Made by a program: the position numbers and the translations under genes
Notes under the pieces: generated by a model
Databases searched by the model: none
What the model saw: only the letters and a program-made list of their open reading frames with translations
What the model was told of the DNA's origin: nothing
DNA from: Neobacillus novalis NBRC 102450
Lineage (GTDB): Bacteria; Bacillota; Bacilli; Bacillales; Cytobacillaceae
DNA: 64,000 nt
Direction: 5' to 3'
Assembly: GCF_001591805.1 (NCBI RefSeq)
Contig: NZ_BCVP01000001.1
Location: 1-64,000, forward strand
In this document: piece by piece, positions 26,797 to 35,381 of the stretch
How the letters are laid out: each line of letters opens with the position of its first letter
Numbering within the stretch: position 1 is the first letter of the stretch

Positions 26797-27200
26797 TAGT
26801 GAAAAAAGCGTGAAATATCGCCCTGTCGCAGTGAAGAACGGTTCAATCTTCCCGAGTGCAATAATTCGTTGCGCAGCAATTTTCTAAGCTGCTCATTTGT
26901 TAAATCAGGCTTCGCTTTTTCTGTTTGCTTCTCAGTCATGGTTGTTAATTGCTCCTTGACCATGAACAGCTGTTTAATGCCAGCCATGTTGACACCTTGA
27001 TCAAGTAAATCTTTGATTTCTAAAAGTCGATCAATATCAATTAAACTAAATAAACGCCGGTTTCCCTCGGTTCTTGCTGGAGAAATCAATTGGTGTTCTT
27101 CATAATAGCGGATTTGTCTTGCTGTTAAATCTGTTAGCTGCATGACAGTTCCGATGGGAAACAGGGGCATGGAACGGCGAATTTCCTTTCCACTCACCAA
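26796..27200 (-). CDS. glnR: GlnR, nitrogen regulator (MerR family)
   Basis: 134 residues. The MerR winged helix [33 protein letters not shown] is at the start, then a coiled region and the C-terminal signal segment ending [11 protein letters not shown], which in B. subtilis senses feedback-inhibited glutamine synthetase. GlnR represses its own operon, ureABC and tnrA under nitrogen excess. The last base of the stop codon belongs to the inserted MITE; the protein itself is unchanged. Confidence 0.96.
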   Translation of the reverse strand: MVSGKEIRRSMPLFPIGTVMQLTDLTARQIRYYEEHQLISPARTEGNRRLFSLIDIDRLLEIKDLLDQGVNMAGIKQLFMVKEQLTTMTEKQTEKAKPDLTNEQLRKLLRNELLHSGRLNRSSLRQGDISRFFH

Positions 27201-27231
27201 CTTTCTCCTCCTTCTGGTAAATCATATTGCT

Positions 27232-27282
27232 ATTATATTTGCTGTTAGGTATGATGTCAATCTCATGTCAGGAAATCTAACA
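27232..27282 (-). promoter_or_regulatory. glnRA promoter with two GlnR operators
   Basis: Sigma-A promoter on the minus strand: -35 TTGACA (27255-27260), 17-bp spacer, -10 TATAAT (27232-27237). A perfect GlnR/TnrA box TGTTA-N7-TGACA covers 27266-27282. A second box with one mismatch, TGACA-N7-TAACA, covers 27243-27259 and overlaps the -35. Centres are 23 bp apart. This is the double-operator layout known for B. subtilis glnRA. Confidence 0.85.
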
Positions 27283-27297
27283 TGGTTTTTTATTCAT

Positions 27298-27328
27298 GGA
27301 AAAGGACAACTCCCCATAAGTTGTCCTT
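27298..27328. terminator. ynbB terminator
   Basis: AAAGGACAACT / AGTTGTCCTTT around CCCCATA, between the ynbB stop and the glnR promoter. Confidence 0.75.
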
Positions 27329-27341
27329 TACCCAATTTTCC

Positions 27342-28613
27342 CTAATTTAATTCAACTAAACCTTTTTCAAGCAAATGATCTAGCGCCAGACAAACTGCCA
27401 TTTTTACATGGGCATAGGTTAAACCGCCCTGAACATAGGCCACATATGGAGGCCGGATAGGACCATCAGCAGTGAGTTCAATGCTTGCACCTTGGATGAA
27501 GGTGCCTGCTGCCATAATGACGTCATCTTCATACCCCGGCATATAGCTTGCGTATGGCGTCACATAGGAATTAATTGGCGAGGCAAATTGGATTGCCTGG
27601 CAAAAAGCAATCATTTTATCGCGGTCATCGAACTGTACAGCTTGAATTAAGTCAGTCCGCATGGCATTCCATTTCGGTGAAGAATTCATTCCTAATTTTT
27701 CTAGCAAAGCAGCTGTAAATACGGCGCCTTTTAGCGCCTGGCCGACAACGTGCGGCGCAAGAAAGAAACCTTGATACATTTCTTGCAGACTATAAAGGGA
27801 TGCACCCGCCTCTGCCCCAATTCCTGGTGAGGTCATTCGGTACGAACACGCCTCCACCCATTGTTTCTTGCCAACGATGTACCCGCCGGTCTTCACTATC
27901 CCGCCGCCAGGGTTTTTAATAAGGGAACCGGCCATTAAGTCTGCCCCGACATGGCAAGGCTCCAATTCCTCAACAAATTCCCCGTAACAGTTATCAACAA
28001 ATACGACTACATCCTGCTTAATTTTCTTCACAAACCTGATCATCTCGCCGATTTCGGCAACCGTAAATGATGGCCTCGTGGCATAGCCCTTGGAGCGCTG
28101 AATGCCAATCATTTTCGTATTCGGTTTGATTTTTTTGGCAACTAGCTCCCAGTCAATACCGCCGTCACTAGTCAGCGACACGCTATCATAGGAAATTCCG
28201 AATTCCTTTAATGAGCCAACCCCATTCCCGCGAAGACCGACTATTTCTTCCAACGTATCATACGGTTTGCCGGTCATATAAAGGAGTTCATCACCCGGAC
28301 GGAGAACGCCAAATAAGGCAATCGAAATCGCATGTGTGCCGGAGATAATTTGCGGCCGGACAAGGCCTGCTTCGCCGCCAAAGACATCTGCATAGATTAA
28401 TTCCAATGTATCCCTGCCGATATCATCGTATCCATAGCCTGTTGACGGGATAAAGTGGGAATCACTCACCCGTTTGTTTTGAAAACTTTGTAAAACTCGG
28501 AATTGATTCGTTTCGATTCTTTCGTCTATTTCTTTATGTACTTCAGCGATTTGCTGTTCGACTTCTTTCACAATCGGCTGAAGCTTTTCCCCATTTTTTA
28601 ATTGTTGAAACAT
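27342..28613 (-). CDS. ynbB: YnbB, PLP-dependent methionine gamma-lyase/aluminium-resistance family protein
   Basis: 423 residues of the Cys/Met-metabolism PLP fold. The pyridoxal lysine is in AGSLIKNPGGGIVKTGGYI and an Asp pairing with the ring nitrogen in VFVDNCYGEFVEE. The family is annotated as methionine gamma-lyase or aluminium-resistance protein, but the true substrate is not settled. It follows hflX with a 14-bp gap and precedes glnR, as in B. subtilis. Confidence 0.93.
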   Translation of the reverse strand: MFQQLKNGEKLQPIVKEVEQQIAEVHKEIDERIETNQFRVLQSFQNKRVSDSHFIPSTGYGYDDIGRDTLELIYADVFGGEAGLVRPQIISGTHAISIALFGVLRPGDELLYMTGKPYDTLEEIVGLRGNGVGSLKEFGISYDSVSLTSDGGIDWELVAKKIKPNTKMIGIQRSKGYATRPSFTVAEIGEMIRFVKKIKQDVVVFVDNCYGEFVEELEPCHVGADLMAGSLIKNPGGGIVKTGGYIVGKKQWVEACSYRMTSPGIGAEAGASLYSLQEMYQGFFLAPHVVGQALKGAVFTAALLEKLGMNSSPKWNAMRTDLIQAVQFDDRDKMIAFCQAIQFASPINSYVTPYASYMPGYEDDVIMAAGTFIQGASIELTADGPIRPPYVAYVQGGLTYAHVKMAVCLALDHLLEKGLVELN

Positions 28614-28627
28614 CTTGTTGCTCCTAT

Positions 28628-29887
28628 CTATTTTTTGAATTGCAGTAATTGCCCTGTTATTTGATGGTCCTTTAGCGTATACCCTTTACAGCGATAAACT
28701 TGCGCCTCTTCATCAAAGGACAACTCTCTTAATATCGTTTCATTTTTCAATTGCGAAAGCAGCTTGCCTTCTGTCGACGGAACCTGCACCTCGTAAGGGT
28801 CCATCATTTCCATCACAAGCTTTTCCATTTTCTCCTTCAAGGCATGGCGGTCATCTTGATTAAATGCGCTGATAAAAGCTGTAGGCGTACCGGCAGTTGG
28901 GACAAAATCCGGATGCTGGATATCCTTTTTATTATAAACTGTTAACTGCGGAATATCTTTAATATCTAGGTCTTCAAGAAGCTTGTTAACGGTTTTTTCA
29001 TGATGAAAATAATCCGGATTGGACATATCCACAACATGTAGCAGCAGGTCCGCTTCCTTGACTTCCTCAAGTGTGGAGCGGAATGCGGCAATTAACGTTG
29101 TCGGCAGGTCTTGAATAAAACCAACAGTATCGGTAATTAACGATAAAAATCCGCTTGGTAAAATCAATTTACGTGTCATTGGATCAAGCGTGGCAAATAA
29201 TTGATTTTCCTCGTATGAATCGGCCTCGGATAAGCGATTGAAAAGCGTTGATTTCCCGGCATTCGTGTAGCCGACAATCGCGACTTGAAAGGCTTTGTTT
29301 TTCTTTCTTCTTTCCCGGTAGCGATCGCGGTGCTGAACGATGACCGAAAGTTGGGTTTTAATATCGTCGATTCTGCGGCGGATATGACGACGGTCCGATT
29401 CTAGTTTCGTTTCCCCAGGTCCTCTCGTCCCAATCCCGGCACCAAGACGGGATAAGGCAATCCCCTGGCCGGCCAGGCGCGGAAGTATGTATTGCAGCTG
29501 CGCAAGCTCAACCTGCAGTTTGCCTTCTTTAGAGCGGGCCCTTTGGGCAAAGATATCTAAAATGAGCTGGGTTCGGTCAATAATTCTGGCATTCACCTGG
29601 GAGGCTAGATTTCTCTTTTGACTTGGAGAAAGTTCATCATTAAAGATGACAATATCCGCCTCAAGTTCCTCAACGAGCGTATTTAATTCTTCCACTTTGC
29701 CTTTTCCGATATAGGTTGCTGGATGGCGGCGCTCCCGTTTTTGAACGACAGAGACCAACACTTCACCTTGAGCGGTTTCCGTTAATGCCTCTAACTCTTC
29801 CATCGAATAGTGAAAACGCAAATCATCGTCCCCACTGGTTTGACAGCCAACGAGGATGGCTTTCTCTTTTGTTTCTTTTTGCTCCAC
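28628..29887 (-). CDS. hflX: HflX, ribosome-associated GTPase
   Basis: 419 residues from the GTG at 29887 (GGGAAGGGTG upstream); a longer in-frame reading to 29920 lacks an RBS. An N-terminal HflX domain ([14 protein letters not shown]...[10 protein letters not shown]) is followed by a coiled linker and a G domain with [20 protein letters not shown] and NKKD. HflX splits stalled 70S ribosomes under heat or antibiotic stress. It is probably co-transcribed with ynbB. Confidence 0.95.
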   Translation of the reverse strand: MEQKETKEKAILVGCQTSGDDDLRFHYSMEELEALTETAQGEVLVSVVQKRERRHPATYIGKGKVEELNTLVEELEADIVIFNDELSPSQKRNLASQVNARIIDRTQLILDIFAQRARSKEGKLQVELAQLQYILPRLAGQGIALSRLGAGIGTRGPGETKLESDRRHIRRRIDDIKTQLSVIVQHRDRYRERRKKNKAFQVAIVGYTNAGKSTLFNRLSEADSYEENQLFATLDPMTRKLILPSGFLSLITDTVGFIQDLPTTLIAAFRSTLEEVKEADLLLHVVDMSNPDYFHHEKTVNKLLEDLDIKDIPQLTVYNKKDIQHPDFVPTAGTPTAFISAFNQDDRHALKEKMEKLVMEMMDPYEVQVPSTEGKLLSQLKNETILRELSFDEEAQVYRCKGYTLKDHQITGQLLQFKK

Positions 29888-30109
29888 AAGGCAACACCCT
29901 TCCCTAAAAAACTCTACCACTCATCATAACAAAAAACGCATGTATTCTCTAATTTTTCCTTATTATTACCTTGTAAAAATATTTGTTGTAATTTTTCTGC
30001 AACGTGATAGAATTTTAATGTTTATGGAAAAGGGGCGGAGCGCCGCATTAACGAATTAGTAAAGATAAGTTTAACTGGTTAATATACATTTTTAGGCAAT
30101 GAACAAAGT

Positions 30110-30159
30110 GAACCCTAGCTCTGCTCACACCGCCTTAATAAGGTGAATAGGGCCGGTTC
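30110..30159 (+). other. Structured 5' leader before the TRIC-family gene, unassigned
   Basis: In the 306-bp gap between hflX and the next gene, GAACCCTA pairs with TAGGGCCGGTTC (with a bulge), enclosing a second hairpin CCTT-AAT-AAGG. Another GC-rich hairpin GGCG-GAG-CGCC lies at 30034-30044. The arrangement looks like a folded leader or a small RNA. It does not fit the glycine, fluoride or Mn riboswitch patterns I know. Confidence 0.35.
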
Positions 30160-30194
30160 TATAAAATAGACATCAAGGGGAAATCGGATAAATA

Positions 30195-30800
30195 ATGACA
30201 TGGGAAGTTTTAAGTATGATTGGCACGATTGCTTTTGCTGTCAGCGGAGCGATTGTGGCCATGGAAGAAGAATATGATATTTTTGGGGTTTATATATTAG
30301 GGATTGTTACCGCTTTTGGCGGCGGAGCATTCCGGAACCTGCTAATCGGTGTGCCTGTTTCTGCTTTATGGGAGCAGGGTTTATTTTTTCAGATTGCCTT
30401 ATTATCGATTACAGCCGTGTTTTTATTTCCAAGCAATCTGCTAAAGCACTGGCAAAAATGGGGGAATCTGTTCGACGCCATCGGCCTTGCTGCCTTTGCC
30501 ATCCAGGGCGCCATGTATGCGGCGAACATGAACCATCCGCTTAGTGCCGTCATTGTTGCAGCCGTATTAACGGGCAGCGGCGGCGGGATCATCCGTGATT
30601 TATTAGCAGGACGGAAACCGATTGTCTTAAGGTCAGAAATATATGGGGTCTGGGCGATTCTTGCCGGCCTACTCATTGGACTTAACATAGCGACGAAGCC
30701 TTGGGAGTTATATACACTTTTTATGCTTGTTACAAGTTTGCGCGTGCTTTCCTATACCTACGATTGGAAGCTTCCCTCACAGGGAATTAGTACGCATTAA
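30195..30800 (+). CDS. TRIC-family cation channel protein (UPF0126)
   Basis: 201 residues, seven hydrophobic helices arranged as two repeats. Each repeat has a glycine-rich kinked helix: FGGGAFRNLLIGV in the first and TGSGGGIIRDLLAG in the second. This is the signature of prokaryotic TRIC channels, which form trimers with one pore per subunit and pass monovalent cations. It is a lone gene between two divergent/convergent neighbours. Terminator at 30803-30838. Confidence 0.88.
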   Translation: MTWEVLSMIGTIAFAVSGAIVAMEEEYDIFGVYILGIVTAFGGGAFRNLLIGVPVSALWEQGLFFQIALLSITAVFLFPSNLLKHWQKWGNLFDAIGLAAFAIQGAMYAANMNHPLSAVIVAAVLTGSGGGIIRDLLAGRKPIVLRSEIYGVWAILAGLLIGLNIATKPWELYTLFMLVTSLRVLSYTYDWKLPSQGISTH

Positions 30801-30802
30801 AA

Positions 30803-30838
30803 ACTCGGCGGATTGCTCAGGTCCGCCGAGTTTTTTTA
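30803..30838 (+). terminator. Rho-independent terminator
   Basis: ACTCGGCGG / CCGCCGAGT around ATTGCTCAGGT, followed by seven T. Confidence 0.88.
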
Positions 30839-30842
30839 TTAT

Positions 30843-31799
30843 CTAATCCTCCTCAAAGACGAGGTCATTGCTTCTCAGCGTCATCAGTTCATGCCTATCA
30901 TAACTATTTAGCATTAACAGCCGCATCGCTTGGGCCCTAACGGATTTCTCAATGACATTACGGACATATCTGCCGTTTGAAAATGTATTTGGGTTTAACA
31001 CCGCCTTCACCCAAATTAAATGATCTCTTAATTTTTTTTCAGCTTCATGACTTAACGTGTACTCTCTCTCTAACAGCATTCTTCCGGCAATATCCATCAA
31101 CTGGTCAATATTATAATCTGGGAAATCTACCACTAAGGGAAAGCGCGAATGAAGTCCGGGGTTTAAGGTTAGAAAGTAATCCATTTCACGGGAATATCCC
31201 GCAAGAATAAGGATAAATTCATGCTGCTTATCCTCCATATGTTTGACAAGGGTATCGATGGCCTCCTTGCCAAAATCCTTTTCCCCGCCACGGCCTAACG
31301 AATAGGCTTCATCGATAAACAGAATCCCGCCTTGGGCTTTCTTGATCAAATCCCTCGTTTTTTGCGCTGTATGCCCGATATATTCCCCAACAAGATCAGC
31401 CCGCTCGGCCTCAATTAAATGGCCCTTCGCCAGCACGTTCATTTTTTGAAAAAGTTTTCCTATCAGCCTTGCTACTGTTGTTTTTCCTGTGCCCGGATTT
31501 CCTTTAAACATCATATGCAGGGCTTGTTTTCTCGCCTTTAGCCCCATGTCCTCCCGTTTCTTGTTCACATAGATCCAAGCATAAATTTCCTTTATCATTC
31601 GTTTCATTTCTTCCATGCCAACCAAAGCCCCGAGCTCCTCTTCAATTTCCTTAAGAGCTGTGTGCTCAGGGGGAATGTCCTTTGGAACAACTTGAAAATC
31701 AGGCAGCTCCTTTGTGACTGTTTTTCTTTTTTGGGAATTGAGCACAACCCTTATTTGGCCGTTACTTTTCATTCGAAATGGTTGATCCAAAGCTTTCAC
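30843..31799 (-). CDS. spoVK: SpoVK, stage V sporulation AAA ATPase
   Basis: 318 residues. AAA+ domain of the CbbX/SpoVK group: Walker A KGNPGTGKTTVARLIG, Walker B ILFIDEAYSLGRGG, and sensor/Arg region LNPGLHSRFPLVVDFPDY. It is needed for mature spore formation in B. subtilis; its substrate is not established. The N-terminal 60 residues are variable. It lies near hfq and hflX, as in B. subtilis. Confidence 0.94.
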   Translation of the reverse strand: MKALDQPFRMKSNGQIRVVLNSQKRKTVTKELPDFQVVPKDIPPEHTALKEIEEELGALVGMEEMKRMIKEIYAWIYVNKKREDMGLKARKQALHMMFKGNPGTGKTTVARLIGKLFQKMNVLAKGHLIEAERADLVGEYIGHTAQKTRDLIKKAQGGILFIDEAYSLGRGGEKDFGKEAIDTLVKHMEDKQHEFILILAGYSREMDYFLTLNPGLHSRFPLVVDFPDYNIDQLMDIAGRMLLEREYTLSHEAEKKLRDHLIWVKAVLNPNTFSNGRYVRNVIEKSVRAQAMRLLMLNSYDRHELMTLRSNDLVFEED

Positions 31800-32011
31800 C
31801 TCTCAATCTGCAAACAGTTTCCGCAAGGTAGGTTTTAAGCGCTGCTAAGAACATCTATCCGATTAATGTTGAAATCATGAGCACATAGAAAAGCATATTC
31901 CTTCATTCTATGTGTATTCACAACTTATTAAATTCATTAAAAAAGATTTTCACTTCACTTTTTGGAAAAATAAAAAGAGCCCGCGGCGAGCAGGCTCAAT
32001 TTATCTAGAGA

Positions 32012-32242
32012 TTATTGGGCATCCAATTCAAGCTGAACATTTCTTTGTGGTGCAAAGGTTGAAATCGCATGTTTATATACGAGCTGCTGTTTCCCTTCTG
32101 ATTCAAAGAGAACGGTAAAATTATCAAAGCCCTTAATTTGGCCTCTTAATTGGAATCCGTTCAGAAGGAAAACCGTCACATGGATATTATCTTTACGGCA
32201 TTGATTTAAAAATTGGTCTTGAATATTGATTGTCGTTTTCAT
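32012..32242 (-). CDS. hfq: RNA chaperone Hfq
   Basis: 76 residues with both Sm motifs: [24 protein letters not shown] and the YKHAIST motif (Sm2). It forms a hexameric ring that binds small RNAs and A-rich tails. It directly follows miaA (26-bp gap), the conserved bacterial order. A GAGCC / GGCTC hairpin downstream (31977-31998) may be the terminator of the miaA-hfq operon. Confidence 0.96.
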   Translation of the reverse strand: MKTTINIQDQFLNQCRKDNIHVTVFLLNGFQLRGQIKGFDNFTVLFESEGKQQLVYKHAISTFAPQRNVQLELDAQ

Positions 32243-32268
32243 TTGTATATCCTCCTCTTTTATCTCTA

Positions 32269-33225
32269 CTAATATGTATTCGATTTTACTTGAAGCTTTC
32301 CTTCAACATAATGTGAAATTTCCGTTATTTTTTTTGCGAAATTGTTCACACCCGTCATATCAAACCATTCTACCACCATCTTATTGCGAAACCAAGTCAA
32401 TTGCCTTTTGGCATAGCGCCGGGAATTTTGTTTTAAATTCTGGGTAGCCTCTTCTAATGAAACATATCCATCCAAATAGTGATAAATTTCTTTGTAGCCA
32501 ATCGCTTGGATGGATTGACAATCACGTAAGCCCTGTTTATATAAGCTTTTCACTTCCTCTAAAAGCCCTTCAGCGGCCATCAAATCAACCCGGTCATTAA
32601 TCCGTTCATACAGCTTGTCACGTTCCATCGTTAATCCGATCAGGGCCGTATTGTAAAGAAGTTCTGGCTGCTGTTTGCTTTGATATTCCTGCATTGTTTT
32701 ACCAGTAAGCTGAAAAATCTCCAGCGCGCGAATGACCCTTCTTACATTGTTGGGGTGGATATGTGATGCACTTTCAGGATCAACCTCGATTAATTCTTTG
32801 TGTAATGCTTCATTGCCGATTTCCTTTACCTTTTCTTCAAGGTGCTGGCGGAATGATTCATCTCCTGGAACATCGGAGAATTGGTAATCATAAATGACAG
32901 ACTGAATATACAACCCTGTCCCGCCGGCAATAATCGGAAGTTTCCCCTTTTTGGCAATCTCATTTATTTTTGCCCGAACGAGGTGTTGAAATTCAGCAAC
33001 CGAAAAATTTTCTGATGGATCTTTAATATCAATTAAATGGTGGGGAATCCCTTCCATTTCATCCTTGGTTATTTTCGCCGTCCCAATATCCATTCCCCGG
33101 TAAATTTGCATCGAATCCCCGCTGATAATTTCACCGTTATACCGTTTGGCCATTTCGACACTTAGCTTTGTTTTCCCTACTGCCGTCGGACCAATTATAA
33201 CTAATAATTTTTGTTTTTCATCCAC
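32269..33225 (-). CDS. miaA: tRNA dimethylallyltransferase MiaA
   Basis: 318 residues. P-loop [13 protein letters not shown], the [15 protein letters not shown] motif, and [11 protein letters not shown] are the family landmarks. MiaA adds the isopentenyl group to A37 of tRNAs reading UNN codons. It is upstream of and probably co-transcribed with hfq. Confidence 0.96.
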   Translation of the reverse strand: MDEKQKLLVIIGPTAVGKTKLSVEMAKRYNGEIISGDSMQIYRGMDIGTAKITKDEMEGIPHHLIDIKDPSENFSVAEFQHLVRAKINEIAKKGKLPIIAGGTGLYIQSVIYDYQFSDVPGDESFRQHLEEKVKEIGNEALHKELIEVDPESASHIHPNNVRRVIRALEIFQLTGKTMQEYQSKQQPELLYNTALIGLTMERDKLYERINDRVDLMAAEGLLEEVKSLYKQGLRDCQSIQAIGYKEIYHYLDGYVSLEEATQNLKQNSRRYAKRQLTWFRNKMVVEWFDMTGVNNFAKKITEISHYVEGKLQVKSNTY

Positions 33226-33509
33226 TTTTTCTCACTGCCTTATCCCATTTATCGCTTCCACGCTTTCATCGTATCATAATTTTGCAGGAGCAGTTGAACA
33301 TCATATCAGTATATACAAAATAATTCTTATCTATGCTTATATTCGAGGTAAATTATTTTTATCCACTTTACTTCCAAAGGCGGTAAGTTTTTCATGTAAA
33401 TTTACAATCGGATAACGGTTCATTTACAAACGGCTATCTACCCCCATATTCATGTTAAGCTTAAACGTAGCTTATCTTGTATAAAAAATAAAGGAATAAG
33501 GTGAAATCA

Positions 33510-34517
33510 ATGCTTTCTACTTTTGATATTGGAATTGATTTAGGTACAGCAAATATATTAGTTTATAGTAAAAATAAAGGGATTGTCCTCAATGAGCCAT
33601 CCGTAGTGGTTATCGATACAGTCACAAAAACTATTGTAGCCGTTGGTCAGGAAGCAAAAGAAATGATCGGTAAGACACCTGAAAAAATCGTGGCTATCCG
33701 CCCTTTAAGAGATGGAGTTATTGCTGATTTTGATGTGACAACAGATATGCTGAAGCATGTGATGCGAAAGGCTTCTAAAAAAGCAGGCTTCTCGATTCGG
33801 AAGCCAAATGTGGTCGTTTGCATCCCATCCGGTTCTACGAGTGTGGAGCAACGAGCGATTCATGATGCCGTGAGAAATGCTGGAGCTAAAAAGATCTCCT
33901 TGATTGAGGAGCCGGTTGCAGCCGCCATTGGTGCGGGACTTCCTGTCGATGAACCTGTTGCTAACGTTGTGGTCGATATCGGCGGTGGAAATACTGAAGT
34001 AGCCATTATTTCCTTCGGCGGTGTGGTTGCTTGCCACTCCATTAAAATCGGCGGCGATCGCCTTGATGATGATATTATTCAGCATGTGCGCAAGGAGTAC
34101 AACGTATTAATCGGCGAACGGACTGCCGAAAATATCAAAATGGAGATTGGCTATGCGCTTGTTGACCACGAGGAACTTTTCATGGATGTCCGCGGGCGTG
34201 ACCTTGTGACCGGTTTGCCTAAGACAATTAAGCTTTCATCCTTTGAAATTCGCAATGCGCTAAAAGAGCCACTTCTGCATATATTGGAAGCGGTCCGGGC
34301 CACGCTTGAAGACTGCCCTGCTGAGCTCAGCGGCGACATCGTTGATCGCGGCGTTATTCTAACTGGCGGCGGTTCGTTAATGAACGGGATGGAAGAATGG
34401 CTGAGCGAGGAAATCTTTGTGCCTGTTCAGCTTGCACCCGAACCGCTTGAATCTGTGGCAGTTGGCACAGGGAAGGCGCTTCAATATATAAGTAAACTCC
34501 AGGCAGCAATGAAATAG
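33510..34517 (+). CDS. mreBH: MreBH, actin-like cell shape protein
   Basis: 335 residues from the ATG at 33510 (AAGGTG upstream), equal in length to B. subtilis MreBH and closer to it than to MreB or Mbl (for example [18 protein letters not shown] and [28 protein letters not shown] phosphate loops). It forms membrane-bound filaments and directs the autolysin LytE. In B. subtilis it is controlled by SigI. An ACCCCC element like the SigI -35 lies at 33440-33445, but no clear -10 is visible, so this is only suggestive. Confidence 0.92.
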   Translation: MLSTFDIGIDLGTANILVYSKNKGIVLNEPSVVVIDTVTKTIVAVGQEAKEMIGKTPEKIVAIRPLRDGVIADFDVTTDMLKHVMRKASKKAGFSIRKPNVVVCIPSGSTSVEQRAIHDAVRNAGAKKISLIEEPVAAAIGAGLPVDEPVANVVVDIGGGNTEVAIISFGGVVACHSIKIGGDRLDDDIIQHVRKEYNVLIGERTAENIKMEIGYALVDHEELFMDVRGRDLVTGLPKTIKLSSFEIRNALKEPLLHILEAVRATLEDCPAELSGDIVDRGVILTGGGSLMNGMEEWLSEEIFVPVQLAPEPLESVAVGTGKALQYISKLQAAMK

Positions 34518-34534
34518 GGGATCACAATATACAA

Positions 34535-34571
34535 CAAAGAGACTGAAGGATAAACCCTCCAGCCTCTTTGT
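34535..34571. terminator. Hairpin between mreBH and the convergent membrane gene
   Basis: AAGAG-CTG-AGG pairs with CCTCCAGCCTCTT around ATAAA. Imperfect, but the only hairpin in the gap. Confidence 0.5.
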
Positions 34572-35018
34572 CTATTCATCACTTTTTCTTTTTCTTACAT
34601 TATTGAAGTAAAGGAAAATCGGCAGCGGAATGACAATAAAGCCTAGGCTTTTAATGATTTGATTTTTTGCACTTTCCTTATTTCGGTTCTTTTCGTCTGT
34701 TACTGCCTGTTCATAATTAGCACGCAGTTCTTGATCTGATAATGTTTTTTGACCTTGCACCTTACCTTCTTGACGAATCTGACTGTAGTCTTCATAGCTT
34801 TGATAATAGCTTGGCGGACTAACTAGATCCGCAGCAGCCATAAATATCGATATCCCTCCTCCAATCACCAACATAAGCGTTGCAAACAAAACTAAATACG
34901 TATAAAGATGACGTATCACCGCTTCATCCCCCATTTCTTTGTTTTTCACAGCATAAACAATGACAAATATGATAATAACTACTGGTAAAAATGTGGTTAA
35001 CAGGCCAAAAACAACCAA
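34572..35018 (-). CDS. Three-helix membrane protein, unknown function
   Basis: 148 residues. Two N-terminal membrane helices (TTFLPVVIIIFVIVYAV and LYTYLVLFATLMLVIGGGISIFMA), then a hydrophilic extracytoplasmic or cytoplasmic stretch rich in Gln/Glu (SYEDYSQIRQEGKVQGQKTLSDQELRANYEQAV), and a last helix (SLGFIVIPLPIFLYF) before a basic tail. I do not recognise the family. It is monocistronic and convergent with mreBH. Confidence 0.6.
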   Translation of the reverse strand: MVVFGLLTTFLPVVIIIFVIVYAVKNKEMGDEAVIRHLYTYLVLFATLMLVIGGGISIFMAAADLVSPPSYYQSYEDYSQIRQEGKVQGQKTLSDQELRANYEQAVTDEKNRNKESAKNQIIKSLGFIVIPLPIFLYFNNVRKRKSDE

Positions 35019-35222
35019 AGGCCCACCCCCTTCTGTTACATAAATGTAATGCTTATTTAGGTCTATATATTCATATTCTATTGTTGTGCTTAGATTGTAA
35101 TTCTTTTATTTTTAATAAAATTTGGACGTCGAATTGGCGAAAAAGTGTAATCAGAGGAGACTTGCCTGTCTGAAAAACTTGTTTTTCCCGCAAGAAATGC
35201 AGTCAAATATACTCCCCAATTT

Positions 35223-35320
35223 TTTATTAGCGAATTTCGAGAGTTTATTAGCGATTCTTACAAGTTTATTAGCGAATCTGCCATGTTTATTAGCGAATTT
35301 TGGGTTTTATTAGCGAATCG
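35223..35320. repeat. Five-unit helically phased intergenic repeat
   Basis: TTTATTAGCGAATYT starts at 35223, 35244, 35265, 35286 and 35306, so the spacing is 21, 21, 21 and 20 bp. Units share the first 12 bases; the 6-9 bases between them vary. It sits just before the mutL terminator. The spacers are too short for a CRISPR array. Confidence 0.85.
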
Positions 35321-35333
35321 GATTTTATGAACA

Positions 35334-35375
35334 AAAAAAGGAACGTTCCCTTATCATCTTAGGAACGTTCTTTTT
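35334..35375. terminator. mutL-side terminator
   Basis: GAACGTTCC / GGAACGTTC around a 12-nt loop, A-rich before and T-rich after. It terminates the mutS-mutL operon on the minus strand. Confidence 0.75.
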
Positions 35376-35381
35376 ACAGTC

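Noticed and set aside
29888..30194. Glycine riboswitch before the TRIC-family gene
   Set aside because: Glycine aptamers carry conserved GGAGAG and CACCGAAG blocks; neither is present.
35223..35320. CRISPR-like regular repeats
   Set aside because: Spacers between units are only 6-9 bp and not unique-spacer sized; no cas gene is in the window.
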